A DNA stretch of 64,000 nt from Paenibacillus urinalis (lineage in GTDB: Bacteria; Bacillota; Bacilli; Paenibacillales; Paenibacillaceae). The position numbers and the translations under genes are program-made. The notes beneath the pieces are model-generated. The model searched no databases, had not been told where the DNA came from, and was given only the letters and a program-made list of their open reading frames with translations. Shown here in pieces: positions 36,479 through 45,749 of this stretch; position 1 is the first letter of the stretch, and the number at the start of each line of letters is the position of its first letter. Location of the stretch: the NCBI RefSeq assembly GCF_028747985.1, contig NZ_CP118110.1, positions 62,001-126,000 of the forward strand, written 5' to 3'.

Positions 36479-38269
36479 GTGGCTAAGCTATCAAATCAGA
36501 AAAAGGAACGTCAGACGGTAAATGCAATTGAATATCTGGCAAATTTACCAGACTCCTATTTGATACCTGATATACCAGTGGGAGATAAGGGGATTTCGTT
36601 TGATGGGCATATCTCGGTAATGGAAGATGATTCAGAGACTAAAGAATCCCTAATTGGAAGAGTACCGGTACAAGTAAAGGGGACTGAAGTAGAGCATTTT
36701 ACTGAAGGAGTTAGGAGTTTCAGCTTCGAGTTAGCTGATTATCGAAATTTTTTTAATTCCGATGGTGTTTTATTACTTGTTGGTGAGGTCAAACCTAACG
36801 GAGAAACTAAGCTTTTTTACAAAGCTTTGCTTGCTCTCGAGATAAATGAATTACTACAACGTTTTAACAAACAGAAACAGAGGGTTATAGAATTACGACC
36901 ACTGGATGAAACAAGATTGTATGATGTTTGTTATAAATTTTTGGCAGAACAAACACTGCAGTCAAGAGAACTAGTGACGCATAAGCCATTTCAAATTGAT
37001 GACTTTAGAGAGTTAAGGTTGACCAGTATGACATACTCTCCTTCACTTGATGAATCACTGGAGAAAATTTTTGACCATGACTTTACGATGTATGGTGTTA
37101 AAAATCAAGCTCATTTTCCCTTAAAGAGAATAAGAATTGGGTCAATCAATGTTCGAAAAGATAACGTCATTTTTAGTGATATGAAGAATGAATATAGAAT
37201 TCTTACTGACATAGAAGTAAAACAGAATGTTACAGCCTACACCTTGGAAAAATCATTTATCTTAGAGATAAGCAATAATGATGGTGTATTCAAACTTAAT
37301 TATGAAATTTTGGACTTTAATACACTTGCTGCTCAACTAAAAGTTGTTCCTATGTTAATAAGTTTATTTTCAGGTAATAAAATAAGTTTCCGAGGTAATT
37401 ATATTCAGCTCGATTCTCAAAAAGAAACTTTAGAAGGGTTTCGAGAGCGATATGAATGTTTGCTCGAGTTGGAGAGAACTTTTGAGCTTCTTGGCATCGA
37501 CAAAACAACACTTATTGAACAAGAATGTGATGATCAACTAGGTGAAGAATTAGAGTGGTTAATTCTTAGAGTACTAAAGAATGATGTTAGAGGATTTTCG
37601 TTTGGTGAAACAAAGAGAGGAATATTCAACTTTAAAGTCGGAAAGCACTTAGTATTGTTGTTCTATAATTCCACCGCAAAGCAAAGAATAGTAAGTGTTT
37701 TTTCTGATGAGGTTGCTGCTTCTGAATTATACATGGTTGACGAGGGTGATGGCGAGGAATATCGTCACAGTATTTATATTTCTCTTTCTGAAGAGTCTTT
37801 AGCTAAGGGAATCAACATAAATAGTCAAGCAATCTGTAATTCTTTTGATCAAATTGATCCATTTTCGAGTAATACAGTTTCTGATTTTACTAACAACTTC
37901 TGTTTAAAATGTATTAACGCATTTATTAAGTCTGGTAAGAGAGAACTCTTAGATATAGCTGAGAATATCTATGCAAAATCTAATGGACAGGCAAATGTAA
38001 ATAATGAATATATTTTGATAAATAAACTACAGATTAAATTATGGAGAGATGGGAGTCTAACTGATGAAGAGAATCAGTTACTATATCAAAAAAAAATGCA
38101 GGCTATAAAAGAAGAAAACGCAGAGCTATCATTTTGTGTCAGCGTACTGCTCAAAAATTTAGACGAGAGTCGATTTTTCTTTAACTTGATGGACAAAGAA
38201 CTACAAGACTTCTATATGATGCTACCAATCTATAAATTGTATGAGTCTGTGAATCCTGTAACTGAATGA
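36479..38269 (+). CDS. DUF4365 nuclease-like domain protein, defence candidate
   Basis: A 596-residue protein starting at GTG with GGGGGAT upstream. The N-terminal ~120 residues read GDKGISFDGHISVMEDD, GRVPVQVKGTEVEHF and FELADYRNFFNSDGVLLLVG. The order Asp, then QVK, is the PD-(D/E)XK-like core of DUF4365, a domain found in anti-phage and toxin-like proteins. The remaining ~470 residues are unassigned, with helical C-terminal repeats. Base composition is more AT-rich than its upstream neighbours, which hints at separate acquisition. Nuclease activity is inferred. Confidence 0.65.
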   Translation: MAKLSNQKKERQTVNAIEYLANLPDSYLIPDIPVGDKGISFDGHISVMEDDSETKESLIGRVPVQVKGTEVEHFTEGVRSFSFELADYRNFFNSDGVLLLVGEVKPNGETKLFYKALLALEINELLQRFNKQKQRVIELRPLDETRLYDVCYKFLAEQTLQSRELVTHKPFQIDDFRELRLTSMTYSPSLDESLEKIFDHDFTMYGVKNQAHFPLKRIRIGSINVRKDNVIFSDMKNEYRILTDIEVKQNVTAYTLEKSFILEISNNDGVFKLNYEILDFNTLAAQLKVVPMLISLFSGNKISFRGNYIQLDSQKETLEGFRERYECLLELERTFELLGIDKTTLIEQECDDQLGEELEWLILRVLKNDVRGFSFGETKRGIFNFKVGKHLVLLFYNSTAKQRIVSVFSDEVAASELYMVDEGDGEEYRHSIYISLSEESLAKGININSQAICNSFDQIDPFSSNTVSDFTNNFCLKCINAFIKSGKRELLDIAENIYAKSNGQANVNNEYILINKLQIKLWRDGSLTDEENQLLYQKKMQAIKEENAELSFCVSVLLKNLDESRFFFNLMDKELQDFYMMLPIYKLYESVNPVTE

Positions 38270-38959
38270 TTAGTCCTTCGGTAAAAAAGCACAAGCCCGC
38301 TTTTTGTATGGTAAAGAAAGGTGGGTTTGATTGCATACCCGTGTTTACACTAAGCGTGTTTACACGAATAAACTCGACTCATACAGCTTCACCGTCGTTC
38401 TTCCTGCCACCGACCACCGTATCCATCCATTGTGTGTCCGGCTGGCTGCTCCCCAGATAATTCTCTCACTAGATATACAGCTTCGTTACCTTACTTACAT
38501 CCGCGATTATGTACCTTGAACACAACCCCTTTTTCCTTCTTCTTTTTTCATTTCTTCTACAATTCTTTGGATTCTTTTGATACCTTTTTAACCAGGTTTT
38601 CGCGCAGCGCGCGGCCCCCCCGACGGTCGTAATCTGTTACTGGATTCGGATTAAGTTACAGTGTTATTATTTGCAGCTAGATACGTACTTAGCAAAAGAA
38701 TAGATCCGGATTGAGTTGTAGATATAGAGTTCTGCAGCTAGGTTCGAATCTAGATACAGAAGAAGTAGAAATTGGTATAAAGGGGATAAACAAAAGAGAT
38801 TGCTCGTATGATGGAGAGTGGGAAGGAAAAGGCGTGTAAACACGGATAGTAATACCACGCTTTGGTTGAGAAATATGTTATAATTAGTACATTATATTGG
38901 GGGCCCTGCCCTATTCAATTTAACGGTTAACCCTGATACTTTGCAAGAGGAGGCTGGTT
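38270..38959. other. 690-bp non-coding region with repeats
   Basis: No convincing gene on either strand. It holds a GC-rich patch (about 38598-38622, CGCGCAGCGCGCGG) and two degenerate copies of a composite unit: GATTCGGATTAAGTT...GCAGCTAGATAC (about 38643-38685) and GATCCGGATTGAGTT...GCAGCTAGG...CTAGATAC (about 38704-38757). It also holds the CGTGT-N2-ACACG dyads listed separately and a probable promoter (GTTATAATTAG near 38880). This may be a cis site such as a transfer or partition element, or a small RNA. Confidence 0.5.
38341..38366. promoter_or_regulatory. Paired CGTGT-N2-ACACG dyads (third copy at 38833-38844)
   Basis: GTGTTTACAC at 38341-38350 and CGTGTTTACACG at 38355-38366 lie 15 bp apart. 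The inverse form CGTGTAAACACG recurs at 38833-38844, about 40 bp before the TATAAT of the winged-helix regulator gene at 38960. Three identical dyads around one small regulator gene suggest that it binds them. Confidence 0.55.
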
Positions 38960-39346
38960 ATGCCTAGAAATGATAATCCCGTCGAAAAAGAGGGGACCTT
39001 GGGTTATGTTGTTAAAGTGCAGCAAGTAATCGATTTTGTTGTTTTATCCGAGTTGCAGGGTGGCAAGCAACTCTATGTAAGTGAGCTGGATAAGAAGATT
39101 GCGTCCGTTTTAGGCGGAATTGGCGTGAACGATTCATATCTTAGTGCTAGGCTCAGAAAGTTGGCCGAGAATGGGCACGTCATTCGTGAGTGGAAAGGTG
39201 ATGATCGATACAACCGGTATTATAGCATCACTGATTCTGGCCACGAATACTTCATTCAAATGTTACGTGATCTACCTGAACGAGTCACAATGGCAAAGAA
39301 GGTCTATTCTAACTTTGAAAAATACATGAAGAAGTTTGATGTATAA
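38960..39346 (+). CDS. Winged-helix DNA-binding protein (PadR/MarR-like)
   Basis: A 128-residue protein. QQVIDFVVLSELQGGKQLYV and SYLSARLRKLAENGHVIREW followed by NRYYSITDSGHEYF show a winged helix with a wing ending in the YSITDSG strand, as in PadR-like and plasmid partition (TubR-like) proteins. GAGGAGG lies upstream. It follows the repeat-rich region and its CGTGT dyads, so it may regulate itself or bind a centromere-like site. No tubZ or parA gene is adjacent. Confidence 0.7.
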   Translation: MPRNDNPVEKEGTLGYVVKVQQVIDFVVLSELQGGKQLYVSELDKKIASVLGGIGVNDSYLSARLRKLAENGHVIREWKGDDRYNRYYSITDSGHEYFIQMLRDLPERVTMAKKVYSNFEKYMKKFDV

Positions 39347-39422
39347 GAGGTGTACTAAAAACTGAAATCAGTTTCCCTCCAGATCGGATGTGACTGATGT
39401 ATTAATGTCGGGAGTGAAAAAT

Positions 39423-40085
39423 ATGGACGAGCTGAATTACCCAGATGTTGTTCGGAGGCTAAAGGAGTCATTTCCAGAAGGAACAGTCAAGCTGCGATCC
39501 GACACACAAAAAGCGTATATTCCGAATCAGATATATACTGACAGGCTGGAAGCTGCAACGGAGGGGCAGTGGAGCAAAACCATTAAAGATATCGAAATCA
39601 ATTTAGAGCAGCAGTACGTCAAGGTTATAGTTTCGATTTCTATAAGTGATTACACCAGAGATGGATTCGGATTTGCTTATATTGATAAGGATGGCCAGGG
39701 ACGTCCGAGAGTCTCCAACGCACTTGATCAGGCTGCCGCCAGCGCTTTTGTTGAAGCGGTAGATAGTTGGCAAATGGGATGGAAGGATCTTGCTCCATAT
39801 AAGGATTGGGGAGATAATCCAGCTTTGCGTCATCTTATAGGCAGTGATCCTGCTCCAGAAGGACAGAAACGAGTTGTCCAATCCAAATCAAGGGTTGAAC
39901 GAAATTGTATAATGACAGGCTGCGGAAAATCATTATCAGCTGATGAATGGGAGCTGCTCAAACAAGTTCCGAATCTCAACCGCGATAAAATGGTTTATTG
40001 CTTTGATCATCTCCCAGATCATTTAAAGCGGAAAATCCCTGATAAAAAACTAGAAGCATTCTTACAACATCGAGAATCAGAATAA
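39423..40085 (+). CDS. Possible Rad52-like single-strand annealing protein
   Basis: A 220-residue protein (ATG 39423, with GGGAG 8 nt upstream). AYIPNQIYTDRLEAATEGQW, then IKDIEINLEQQYVKVIVSIS and ALDQAAASAFVEAVDSW, resemble the annealing core of Rad52/22-type proteins of phages and plasmids, in which YxxRL and following strands form the ring. A C-terminal Cys pair (NCIMTGCGKS ... YCFDH) may bind metal. The assignment rests on pattern only; a DUF of unknown role is the alternative. Confidence 0.45.
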   Translation: MDELNYPDVVRRLKESFPEGTVKLRSDTQKAYIPNQIYTDRLEAATEGQWSKTIKDIEINLEQQYVKVIVSISISDYTRDGFGFAYIDKDGQGRPRVSNALDQAAASAFVEAVDSWQMGWKDLAPYKDWGDNPALRHLIGSDPAPEGQKRVVQSKSRVERNCIMTGCGKSLSADEWELLKQVPNLNRDKMVYCFDHLPDHLKRKIPDKKLEAFLQHRESE

Positions 40086-40309
40086 GAAGCAATATAAATA
40101 CTGTCAACGGATAATTGAGTAATATTTCATGGTTTTATCTAGCACCAAGAGATCCTATGTTATGTCACATTAGCTACAATTCATTTTATAAAGAAATGGA
40201 TCAATTAATTAAAATTAAAAGAGCAGATCTTTATCGATTATAGCCAACTTATTTTACCCGACGGCAACGAGGTACTTACAGCGATTGGTAGGATCATGGA
40301 GGAATTCGT

Positions 40310-41002
40310 TTGAAGAATTTAAATGTTATACTGCTGCGTACTTTTCTTGGACGTTTACTAGCCTTGCTAGTATGCGTTATCTTGTTAATATCATTGTTTT
40401 ATTATCCGCTTGCTTCCATTAAAGGTTTATTTTTGTTTTTCTTTTTGTTTTTTTTATACTTGATCTTCTTCTCTGCAGCTATTCGTGAATGTGATGAAGA
40501 AGATGAAAAAAAGTTTGAAAACAGATATGCCATTCACTTTGTGAGCAAAGTACATAATGCTGATCAACAAGGAAGGATTCCTCTTTACCCCAGTGCGGGA
40601 GATAGCAAGGGCAAACCTAGGGTTTGGTTCCATCTGTCAACTTCGGTCGATTCAACTGATCCTTCTGAAAAATCTTTTTTTAGAAATCATGTACAGTGGA
40701 AGGAATTGCGTAGCTATAAAGTAATTATCCCTTGGAAAGAACTTAGGCAATCAGTAAAGGAACAATCAAGAAATATTAAGGTGAGACCTAGTGATGGCTC
40801 TATTGCTATAGAAGGTACAGATCCTATTTGGGTAAAGAATGCTAAGATTGAAACTGAGTTCTACTGGTATCAAGATCGCATTGGATTTAAATATATCCTG
40901 CAGTATTTAGTCGGTATTAACATATTAAGTTATATTTTTTACATCATCTATTTCTCAGATCAATATTTTTATAAACTAAGAAAGATATTAGCAAAGAGAT
41001 GA
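40310..41002 (+). CDS. Hypothetical membrane protein
   Basis: A 230-residue protein starting at TTG 40310 with GGAGG 7 nt upstream. Two adjacent membrane helices (about 10-30 and 36-56) are followed by a charged loop, a soluble domain (~65-195) with RVWFHLSTSVDSTDPSEKSF, and a third hydrophobic segment (~197-220). No family recognised. The 224 bp upstream (40086-40309) contain only a short coding-like scrap ending YSQLILPDGNEVLTAIGRIM just before the start. Confidence 0.6.
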   Translation: MKNLNVILLRTFLGRLLALLVCVILLISLFYYPLASIKGLFLFFFLFFLYLIFFSAAIRECDEEDEKKFENRYAIHFVSKVHNADQQGRIPLYPSAGDSKGKPRVWFHLSTSVDSTDPSEKSFFRNHVQWKELRSYKVIIPWKELRQSVKEQSRNIKVRPSDGSIAIEGTDPIWVKNAKIETEFYWYQDRIGFKYILQYLVGINILSYIFYIIYFSDQYFYKLRKILAKR

Positions 41003-41032
41003 AGTACGATATCTTGAACAAGAACATTCAAC

Positions 41033-41057
41033 AGTCGCATTAATATGCGGCTTTTTC
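41033..41057 (+). terminator. Terminator
   Basis: AGTCGCAT, loop, ATGCGGCT (one G-U) and a T run, after the membrane protein gene. Confidence 0.75.
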
Positions 41058-41208
41058 TCGTGGTTCAATCAATATATTATCTTGTAAGTAAGTAGGTAGG
41101 TACTTAATTTTCATTTAACAAAAAGTTTTGCAATTAGATAGTCTTATTGTACTATATATGTATATTAGTATATTAACTAACATACAATAATTGTTGAGGG
41201 GCGGTTCT

Positions 41209-43128
41209 GTGGAAGAGTTTATTCAAAGAGCACTCGGGGCTGGGGGACATCTGTCGAAGCTAGTAAAAGGTTATTCTCCACGTTCACCGCAGATGCTCAT
41301 ATCAAACAAAGTGGGGGCAGCGTTAGAGGGAGAAAAGCATCTATTGGCTGAAGCAGGTACAGGTACAGGGAAGTCGCTTGGCTATTTGATACCTGCAGCC
41401 AAGTGGGCTGTTGAAAACAACAAGACTGTTATTGTTTGTACCCACACGATCCCGCTAATGACTCAGATAGTAAATGTAGAACTGCCTCGTGTACAACAGA
41501 TTTTAAAAATGGAGCATCAAAATCTTAAGTATCAACTTGTTAAGGGAAAGTCACATTACGTTTGCTACTCGAAGCTTGAGAATTTGTGGCAAGAAACGCT
41601 ACGGAGCATAAATGAAGAAGCTAAAACAGTGCAGAAGATCTTCAAAAAAGTGACCCGAGAGTATGTAAATGATCGTACAGGGCTTGGATTCGATGTAGAA
41701 GATAGCTTATGGAAGAAAATATCTGCGAGCAATTGTCCAGCGATTAATAAGCCTGAGTCATGCGTAATTGAAGAGCTGAAAGAAAAAATGATTCAATCCC
41801 ATATCATTGTTACAAATCATGCATATTTCTTCTCAGATCTTGCCATTCGGCGGAAGACAGGAAATGGTTCTCTTCCAAATTACGATGCCGTCATTTTCGA
41901 TGAGGCTCATGAAATGGAAGATGTCTGCTGCCAAATCTTTGAGAAGTCTGCTGACATAAACCAGTTTGAGTCTTTATTCGATCAATTGTTCCAACGTGAC
42001 ATCTTTAAAGAATTAGATCATGGTGCGCAGCTTAAGCTATCTCAACTTCGCCAGGACATCCACCGTAACCTTGACCAAGTATTTGCTGAGATTGGAAATG
42101 AAATGGGGAACAAAGCATATCAGCTCTTAGACAAACAGATTGATGTATCAGAGGCTTGCTCTTTAATCAAGGATTTCTTGGAGACATTAAAAAGTATGAA
42201 TGTCCGTGGTGCTTCCGATATTCTTGATCAGCTCTTTGAGTATAATGATGACCTTGATTTCATTAGTAACAATGCTAAACGATCCTGGGCATACTGGGCT
42301 ACTGTTCGTGGCCGTGATCAGATCACCCTGCATGCTGCTCCACTGTTTCCAAAAGTTGTACTGGCTTCTAGCTTATTCGATAAAGTGCCTGTTATTCTAA
42401 CAAGCGCTACGATGTCCAACAGCGGGAACTTTTCTTTCTTTGCTGGACGGGTTGGAGTCAAAGAGTATGATTCAGTCGTTGTCGGTAGTCCGTTTGATTA
42501 CATAAACAAGACGATGATTATCGTACCGGATGATGCACCTGAACCAAACAGTCCTGGTTTCAACGGATATACTGCAGAAAAGCTAGAGGAGATAACGATG
42601 TATACTGGCGGTCGTATGCTTGTCCTTTTTACAAGTTTTGATGCGATGAACCAGGTCGCTCGTTCTTTCCAAAAGTATTGTAGTGAAGTGGGTTATCATC
42701 TATTGGTTCAATATCCTGGATGTAATCGTGAAGAACTCATCCAACAACTAAAAAATGAGCCAAGAACAATCGTATTTGGGTCATCTAGTTTCTGGACCGG
42801 TGTTGATGTCGCAGGAGAAGCTCTTACTACAGTAGTGATCCCTAGATTACCTTTTCCACATCCCGACGATCCTTTAATAAAAGCACAAATTGAGCTTCTT
42901 GAGAAAGCCAATCGAAGCAGCTTTTTCGACTATATGTTTCCCAAGATGATATTTAAACTTAAACAGGGTTTTGGCCGTTTAAATCGCTCAGTTCATTGCC
43001 AAGGAGCTGTTATCATCTTGGATAACCGAATGAGAACGAAGCGATATAAAGGACTTATTATTAAATCACTACCGAAGTGTCAATATTCATCTACAGTATC
43101 GGATTTAGTACATATCCTGCCGGTATAG
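41209..43128 (+). CDS. DinG/XPD-like ATP-dependent helicase
   Basis: A 639-residue protein. GTG 41209 is chosen because GAGGGG lies upstream. Walker A is EAGTGTGKSLGYLIPA (near 50), then TVIVCTHTIPLMTQI. Cysteines at VCYSKL, SNCPAI and ESCVIEE could hold an iron-sulfur cluster as in DinG/XPD. Motif II is DEAH (near 231); VILTSATM and QGFGRLNRS are motifs III and VI. The family unwinds 5'-3' at forks, R-loops or damage. It is followed within 20 bp by a membrane protein gene. Confidence 0.88.
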   Translation: MEEFIQRALGAGGHLSKLVKGYSPRSPQMLISNKVGAALEGEKHLLAEAGTGTGKSLGYLIPAAKWAVENNKTVIVCTHTIPLMTQIVNVELPRVQQILKMEHQNLKYQLVKGKSHYVCYSKLENLWQETLRSINEEAKTVQKIFKKVTREYVNDRTGLGFDVEDSLWKKISASNCPAINKPESCVIEELKEKMIQSHIIVTNHAYFFSDLAIRRKTGNGSLPNYDAVIFDEAHEMEDVCCQIFEKSADINQFESLFDQLFQRDIFKELDHGAQLKLSQLRQDIHRNLDQVFAEIGNEMGNKAYQLLDKQIDVSEACSLIKDFLETLKSMNVRGASDILDQLFEYNDDLDFISNNAKRSWAYWATVRGRDQITLHAAPLFPKVVLASSLFDKVPVILTSATMSNSGNFSFFAGRVGVKEYDSVVVGSPFDYINKTMIIVPDDAPEPNSPGFNGYTAEKLEEITMYTGGRMLVLFTSFDAMNQVARSFQKYCSEVGYHLLVQYPGCNREELIQQLKNEPRTIVFGSSSFWTGVDVAGEALTTVVIPRLPFPHPDDPLIKAQIELLEKANRSSFFDYMFPKMIFKLKQGFGRLNRSVHCQGAVIILDNRMRTKRYKGLIIKSLPKCQYSSTVSDLVHILPV

Positions 43129-43147
43129 TGGAAAGGAGCTGGCGTCT

Positions 43148-43867
43148 ATGATGGGAAGAGCACATTTAGTTATCAGTACGGGGCTATCCTTATCTGCACT
43201 CCAACTAGCTGATCAAGAAATTACAATACCCGTAATAGTAGTTGCTGTTTTAAGTTCACTACTTCCTGATATCGATGAACCAAATTCTCTTTTAGTTTCA
43301 AGAGCAATTCCAAAAACAGTAATTCGCACATTCCAGCTGCTTCTCTTATTGGCTGCAGCTGCTGTCATCTTTCTTGGAGAAGCGTATTCTCCGTGGAATT
43401 ATATGTTGGCCATAGCTGCAGCAATCATTACCTTTCTCCCGAATCGAACATTGAAGAATGTCATTATGATTTTAACGGGAATCATACTGATTGCTTTCGG
43501 CAGCCAAATCTCGCCTTGGAACTATATTGGAGGTTCCTTACTTATACTTGTGTCGTTCCTGCCGCACCGAGGATTAACTCATACAATCTATGGATTGGTT
43601 GGTTGGACCTTGATCTTATATTTGACTACAGGTGATATATCTATCTGGCTAGCTGGAGGGTTATCCTACATGCTTCATCTACTTGCAGATGCATTAACGA
43701 ACCGTGGTATACGAATTCTCCCACCATTTAAGTACGTACTGAGATTTCGGATTATGAGTACAGGAAGTTTCAGAGGTTCCCTAGTTGAATATCTTTGCAT
43801 GGGAGTGACACTTGGTGTGGTCTGGCTCACATTTTTCTTAGATAAAAATTTATTTACTGGAGGCTAA
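43148..43867 (+). CDS. YdjM/DUF457-like membrane metal-dependent hydrolase
   Basis: A 239-residue integral membrane protein with about six hydrophobic segments. LPDIDEPNS and FLPHRGLTHTIYG, plus HLLADALTNRGIRILPPF, are the conserved metal-binding motifs of the YdjM (DUF457) family. Family members are poorly characterised and LexA-regulated in E. coli. It sits between the DinG-like gene and the LuxR-type gene in one tight plus-strand cluster. Confidence 0.85.
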   Translation: MMGRAHLVISTGLSLSALQLADQEITIPVIVVAVLSSLLPDIDEPNSLLVSRAIPKTVIRTFQLLLLLAAAAVIFLGEAYSPWNYMLAIAAAIITFLPNRTLKNVIMILTGIILIAFGSQISPWNYIGGSLLILVSFLPHRGLTHTIYGLVGWTLILYLTTGDISIWLAGGLSYMLHLLADALTNRGIRILPPFKYVLRFRIMSTGSFRGSLVEYLCMGVTLGVVWLTFFLDKNLFTGG

Positions 43868-43870
43868 ATT

Positions 43871-44137
43871 ATGAGTCTTGATCTTCAAATTATTAGAATC
43901 AATTTATATCCCGTTTTTAAGGAATTAAAGGCTAAATACGGACTAACAAAGAGAGAAACACAAGTGATTGAAGCTTTAACTATCTACGGTGAAAACAACC
44001 ATAATCTAGGGAGCAGATTAAAAGTTAGTGAGAACACAATAAAAAATCATATGTCCCGAACATTGGTTAAGACCAAACTTAGCTCTGCCCGTGAACTTCA
44101 AGCTCTTATTCTAAGATCCTTAATGAGTTTTGAATAA
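43871..44137 (+). CDS. LuxR-type helix-turn-helix protein
   Basis: An 88-residue protein that is almost only a GerE/LuxR HTH: LTKRETQVIEALTIYGENNH, LGSRLKVSENTIKNHMSR, LVKTKLSSARELQALIL. It has no receiver or ligand domain. It starts 3 bp after the DUF457 gene (GGAGG upstream), so it is translationally coupled. It is likely a constitutive small DNA-binding regulator of plasmid functions. Confidence 0.85.
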   Translation: MSLDLQIIRINLYPVFKELKAKYGLTKRETQVIEALTIYGENNHNLGSRLKVSENTIKNHMSRTLVKTKLSSARELQALILRSLMSFE

Positions 44138-44227
44138 AGTAACTGCTACAGTAATCACATCCTTAAACCAGCTAAATACATAATTAGTAGATGTTAAGAA
44201 CACATTCAGGGAAGGAGACCTCTTAAA

Positions 44228-44695
44228 ATGTCATATATTCATTTATCCGTACAAGAGCTACAGCGATTACTTTCTTTGTTTCCTGCTTCATTAAAAACAG
44301 AAGATACATCTCTTTATAACAAGTTGCATGATTGCCTCGAAAAAAATAAAGAAAGAAGTAAATATGATTTTCTCATTGAGCAATTTTCAGAGTTCCGATT
44401 ATCTCAAATATTCGAAATTCCTGAACACTTGATGGATCTAGAAGTAGGGTACTATTTTGGTCAGTTTGAAGGGAAAACTTATCGCAGCGTGGCAAAGTAT
44501 TTAAAGCGTAATGACTATACCATTATGCGAGACTTAATGGAGATTACCGTATATAAGCTAGGTAATATTCGTTATATTGGACCCATCGGAAGATCTGCTA
44601 TCTTTGATGCCTTAGATCCCTATTTAATACCTAAATATTTTCCAACAGATGTTACTACACGGTCTGAACACACCACACACAAGAGTGTTATCTGA
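44228..44695 (+). CDS. Hypothetical protein with RpoA-CTD-like end
   Basis: A 155-residue protein. The last third, YTIMRDLMEITVYKLGNIRY then IGPIGRSAIFDALDPYLI, follows the helix-hairpin pattern of the RNA polymerase alpha C-terminal domain, which binds UP elements. The N-terminal part is helical and charged. GGAAGGAGA lies before the start. It could act as a DNA-binding or polymerase-associated factor; this is inference from one motif. Confidence 0.45.
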   Translation: MSYIHLSVQELQRLLSLFPASLKTEDTSLYNKLHDCLEKNKERSKYDFLIEQFSEFRLSQIFEIPEHLMDLEVGYYFGQFEGKTYRSVAKYLKRNDYTIMRDLMEITVYKLGNIRYIGPIGRSAIFDALDPYLIPKYFPTDVTTRSEHTTHKSVI

Positions 44696-44778
44696 TATAT
44701 TTGTTTATGAGAGAAGGGTTCTCGAGTCTCATCGGTCTTAGTTATAAGTAACATACATACATTTAGGAGGAAATTCAA

Positions 44779-44949
44779 ATGAAACCTAATGAGATTACAG
44801 AAGAAAAGCCCAAAACAACTAAAAATCTTGATAAAAATGACTTCTTAAAGAGAATAAAGAGCATTAAATCTGAGGATTTGATAGGCATTATCGGTATGAC
44901 CATCGCGTTAGCTACTGCTTTTATTCTGATTATCGGAGTTTTTATGTAG
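44779..44949 (+). CDS. Small single-span membrane protein
   Basis: A 56-residue protein, MKPNEITEEKPKTTKNLDKN..., with a charged N-terminal half and one membrane helix (IGIIGMTIALATAFILIIGV) at the C-terminus. AGGAGG lies 7 nt upstream. No family recognised. Bases 44950-45180 hold only a GC-rich hairpin (about 45100-45128) and no gene. Confidence 0.6.
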   Translation: MKPNEITEEKPKTTKNLDKNDFLKRIKSIKSEDLIGIIGMTIALATAFILIIGVFM

Positions 44950-45180
44950 AGGCTTGGAAGAAATGTTTTTGAGCATTACGTTATATACAGTAGTAGCGAA
45001 CATCAAATAAAGCAAAGTCGGTAAGTAGATAAAGAAGGGGGAATTTTGGAAACAATCTCGAAGGATTACTTAAGGTCAGCATAAATAAGGTTCAGCCGTT
45101 TGGGGAAGGGTGAGACACACCTTTCTCCATCCTTAAAACTAACTGCTCATTTATAAGGCGTATAGTTTACACCGTAGAGC

Positions 45181-45367
45181 TTCACTCAGGTTGAATCATA
45201 TGCTATACTTACTTCATTATTAGTACTTAATGTTTTTCTTTGCCGCTATAGTTCGGTAAAGATAGGGGAAACGGTATTATACCGTCAAAATATGAGGCTA
45301 CCTATTAGCCGTTGGAAACAGGAGACAACCTTTGGTGTGTCTTTTTTTGTTTTCAACGGCTATTTTT
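45181..45367 (+). promoter_or_regulatory. Promoter and structured leader D
   Basis: Extended -10 TGCTATACT (TATACT at 45204) with a weak -35, TTCACT, 17 bp before. P1 is CUUUGCCG/CGGUAAAG (45238-45261), P2 ACGGUA/UACCGU (45271-45285), linker AAAAUAUGAGGC. P3 is nested: inner GACAACC/GGUGUGUC plus seven U, outer GCCGUUG/CAACGGC (45308-45360) plus U run to 45367. GAGGAGG precedes the first gene at 45392. It controls the PRTRC-like operon. Confidence 0.8.
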
Positions 45368-45391
45368 GTGCCTAATTGAGGAGGAATAAAA

Positions 45392-45733
45392 ATGCGTATT
45401 AACATGAACACTCTTAAGCAAATCCTGCCCTGTCTACCAGATGGACAAACCACCTCAAAAACACTATCAGTTGGAATCTTCCGTGCTATTGAGGCTGCCC
45501 ATGAATTGGTTGATAGCAGTGAAGTTGACTGGAATTCGTTTACGCTTGCGGAAGCTGAAGAAGCTTTAGATCATGCTATGGCGTACGAGTGCGATGAACA
45601 CATCGAGCATGGGGATTATGCCAACATCAACAGTGGTAATGCAATTCACGAATACCTGCATAGTCATAATCTCATATTTCAGTTGAAGCGGTCTGCTCCT
45701 GAAAAACAGACAGCCGCAATTCAATTCTTTTGA
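45392..45733 (+). CDS. Hypothetical protein, first gene of the PRTRC-like operon
   Basis: A 113-residue acidic helical protein (MRINMNTLKQILPCLPDGQT at the start). GAGGAGG lies upstream. It is directly behind leader D and 16 bp before the next gene. It does not resemble the small ubiquitin-like PRTRC protein C. The role is presumably tied to the E2, JAB and E1 genes downstream. Confidence 0.6.
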   Translation: MRINMNTLKQILPCLPDGQTTSKTLSVGIFRAIEAAHELVDSSEVDWNSFTLAEAEEALDHAMAYECDEHIEHGDYANINSGNAIHEYLHSHNLIFQLKRSAPEKQTAAIQFF

Positions 45734-45749
45734 GAGGTGTGAGGAGAAT

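Noticed and set aside
38266..38858. Several 60-66-codon frames after the DUF4365 gene
   Set aside because: They overlap in different frames, are low in complexity and lie over repeats; none has a proper start site.
40190..40315. Short coding-like stretch ending YSQLILPDGNEVLTAIGRIM before the membrane protein
   Set aside because: It has an upstream stop, no start codon with a ribosome site and no family match; at most a gene scrap.
45040..45090. Tiny frame starting TTG after GAAGGGGGAATT
   Set aside because: Only about a dozen codons with no recognisable product; too short to support.
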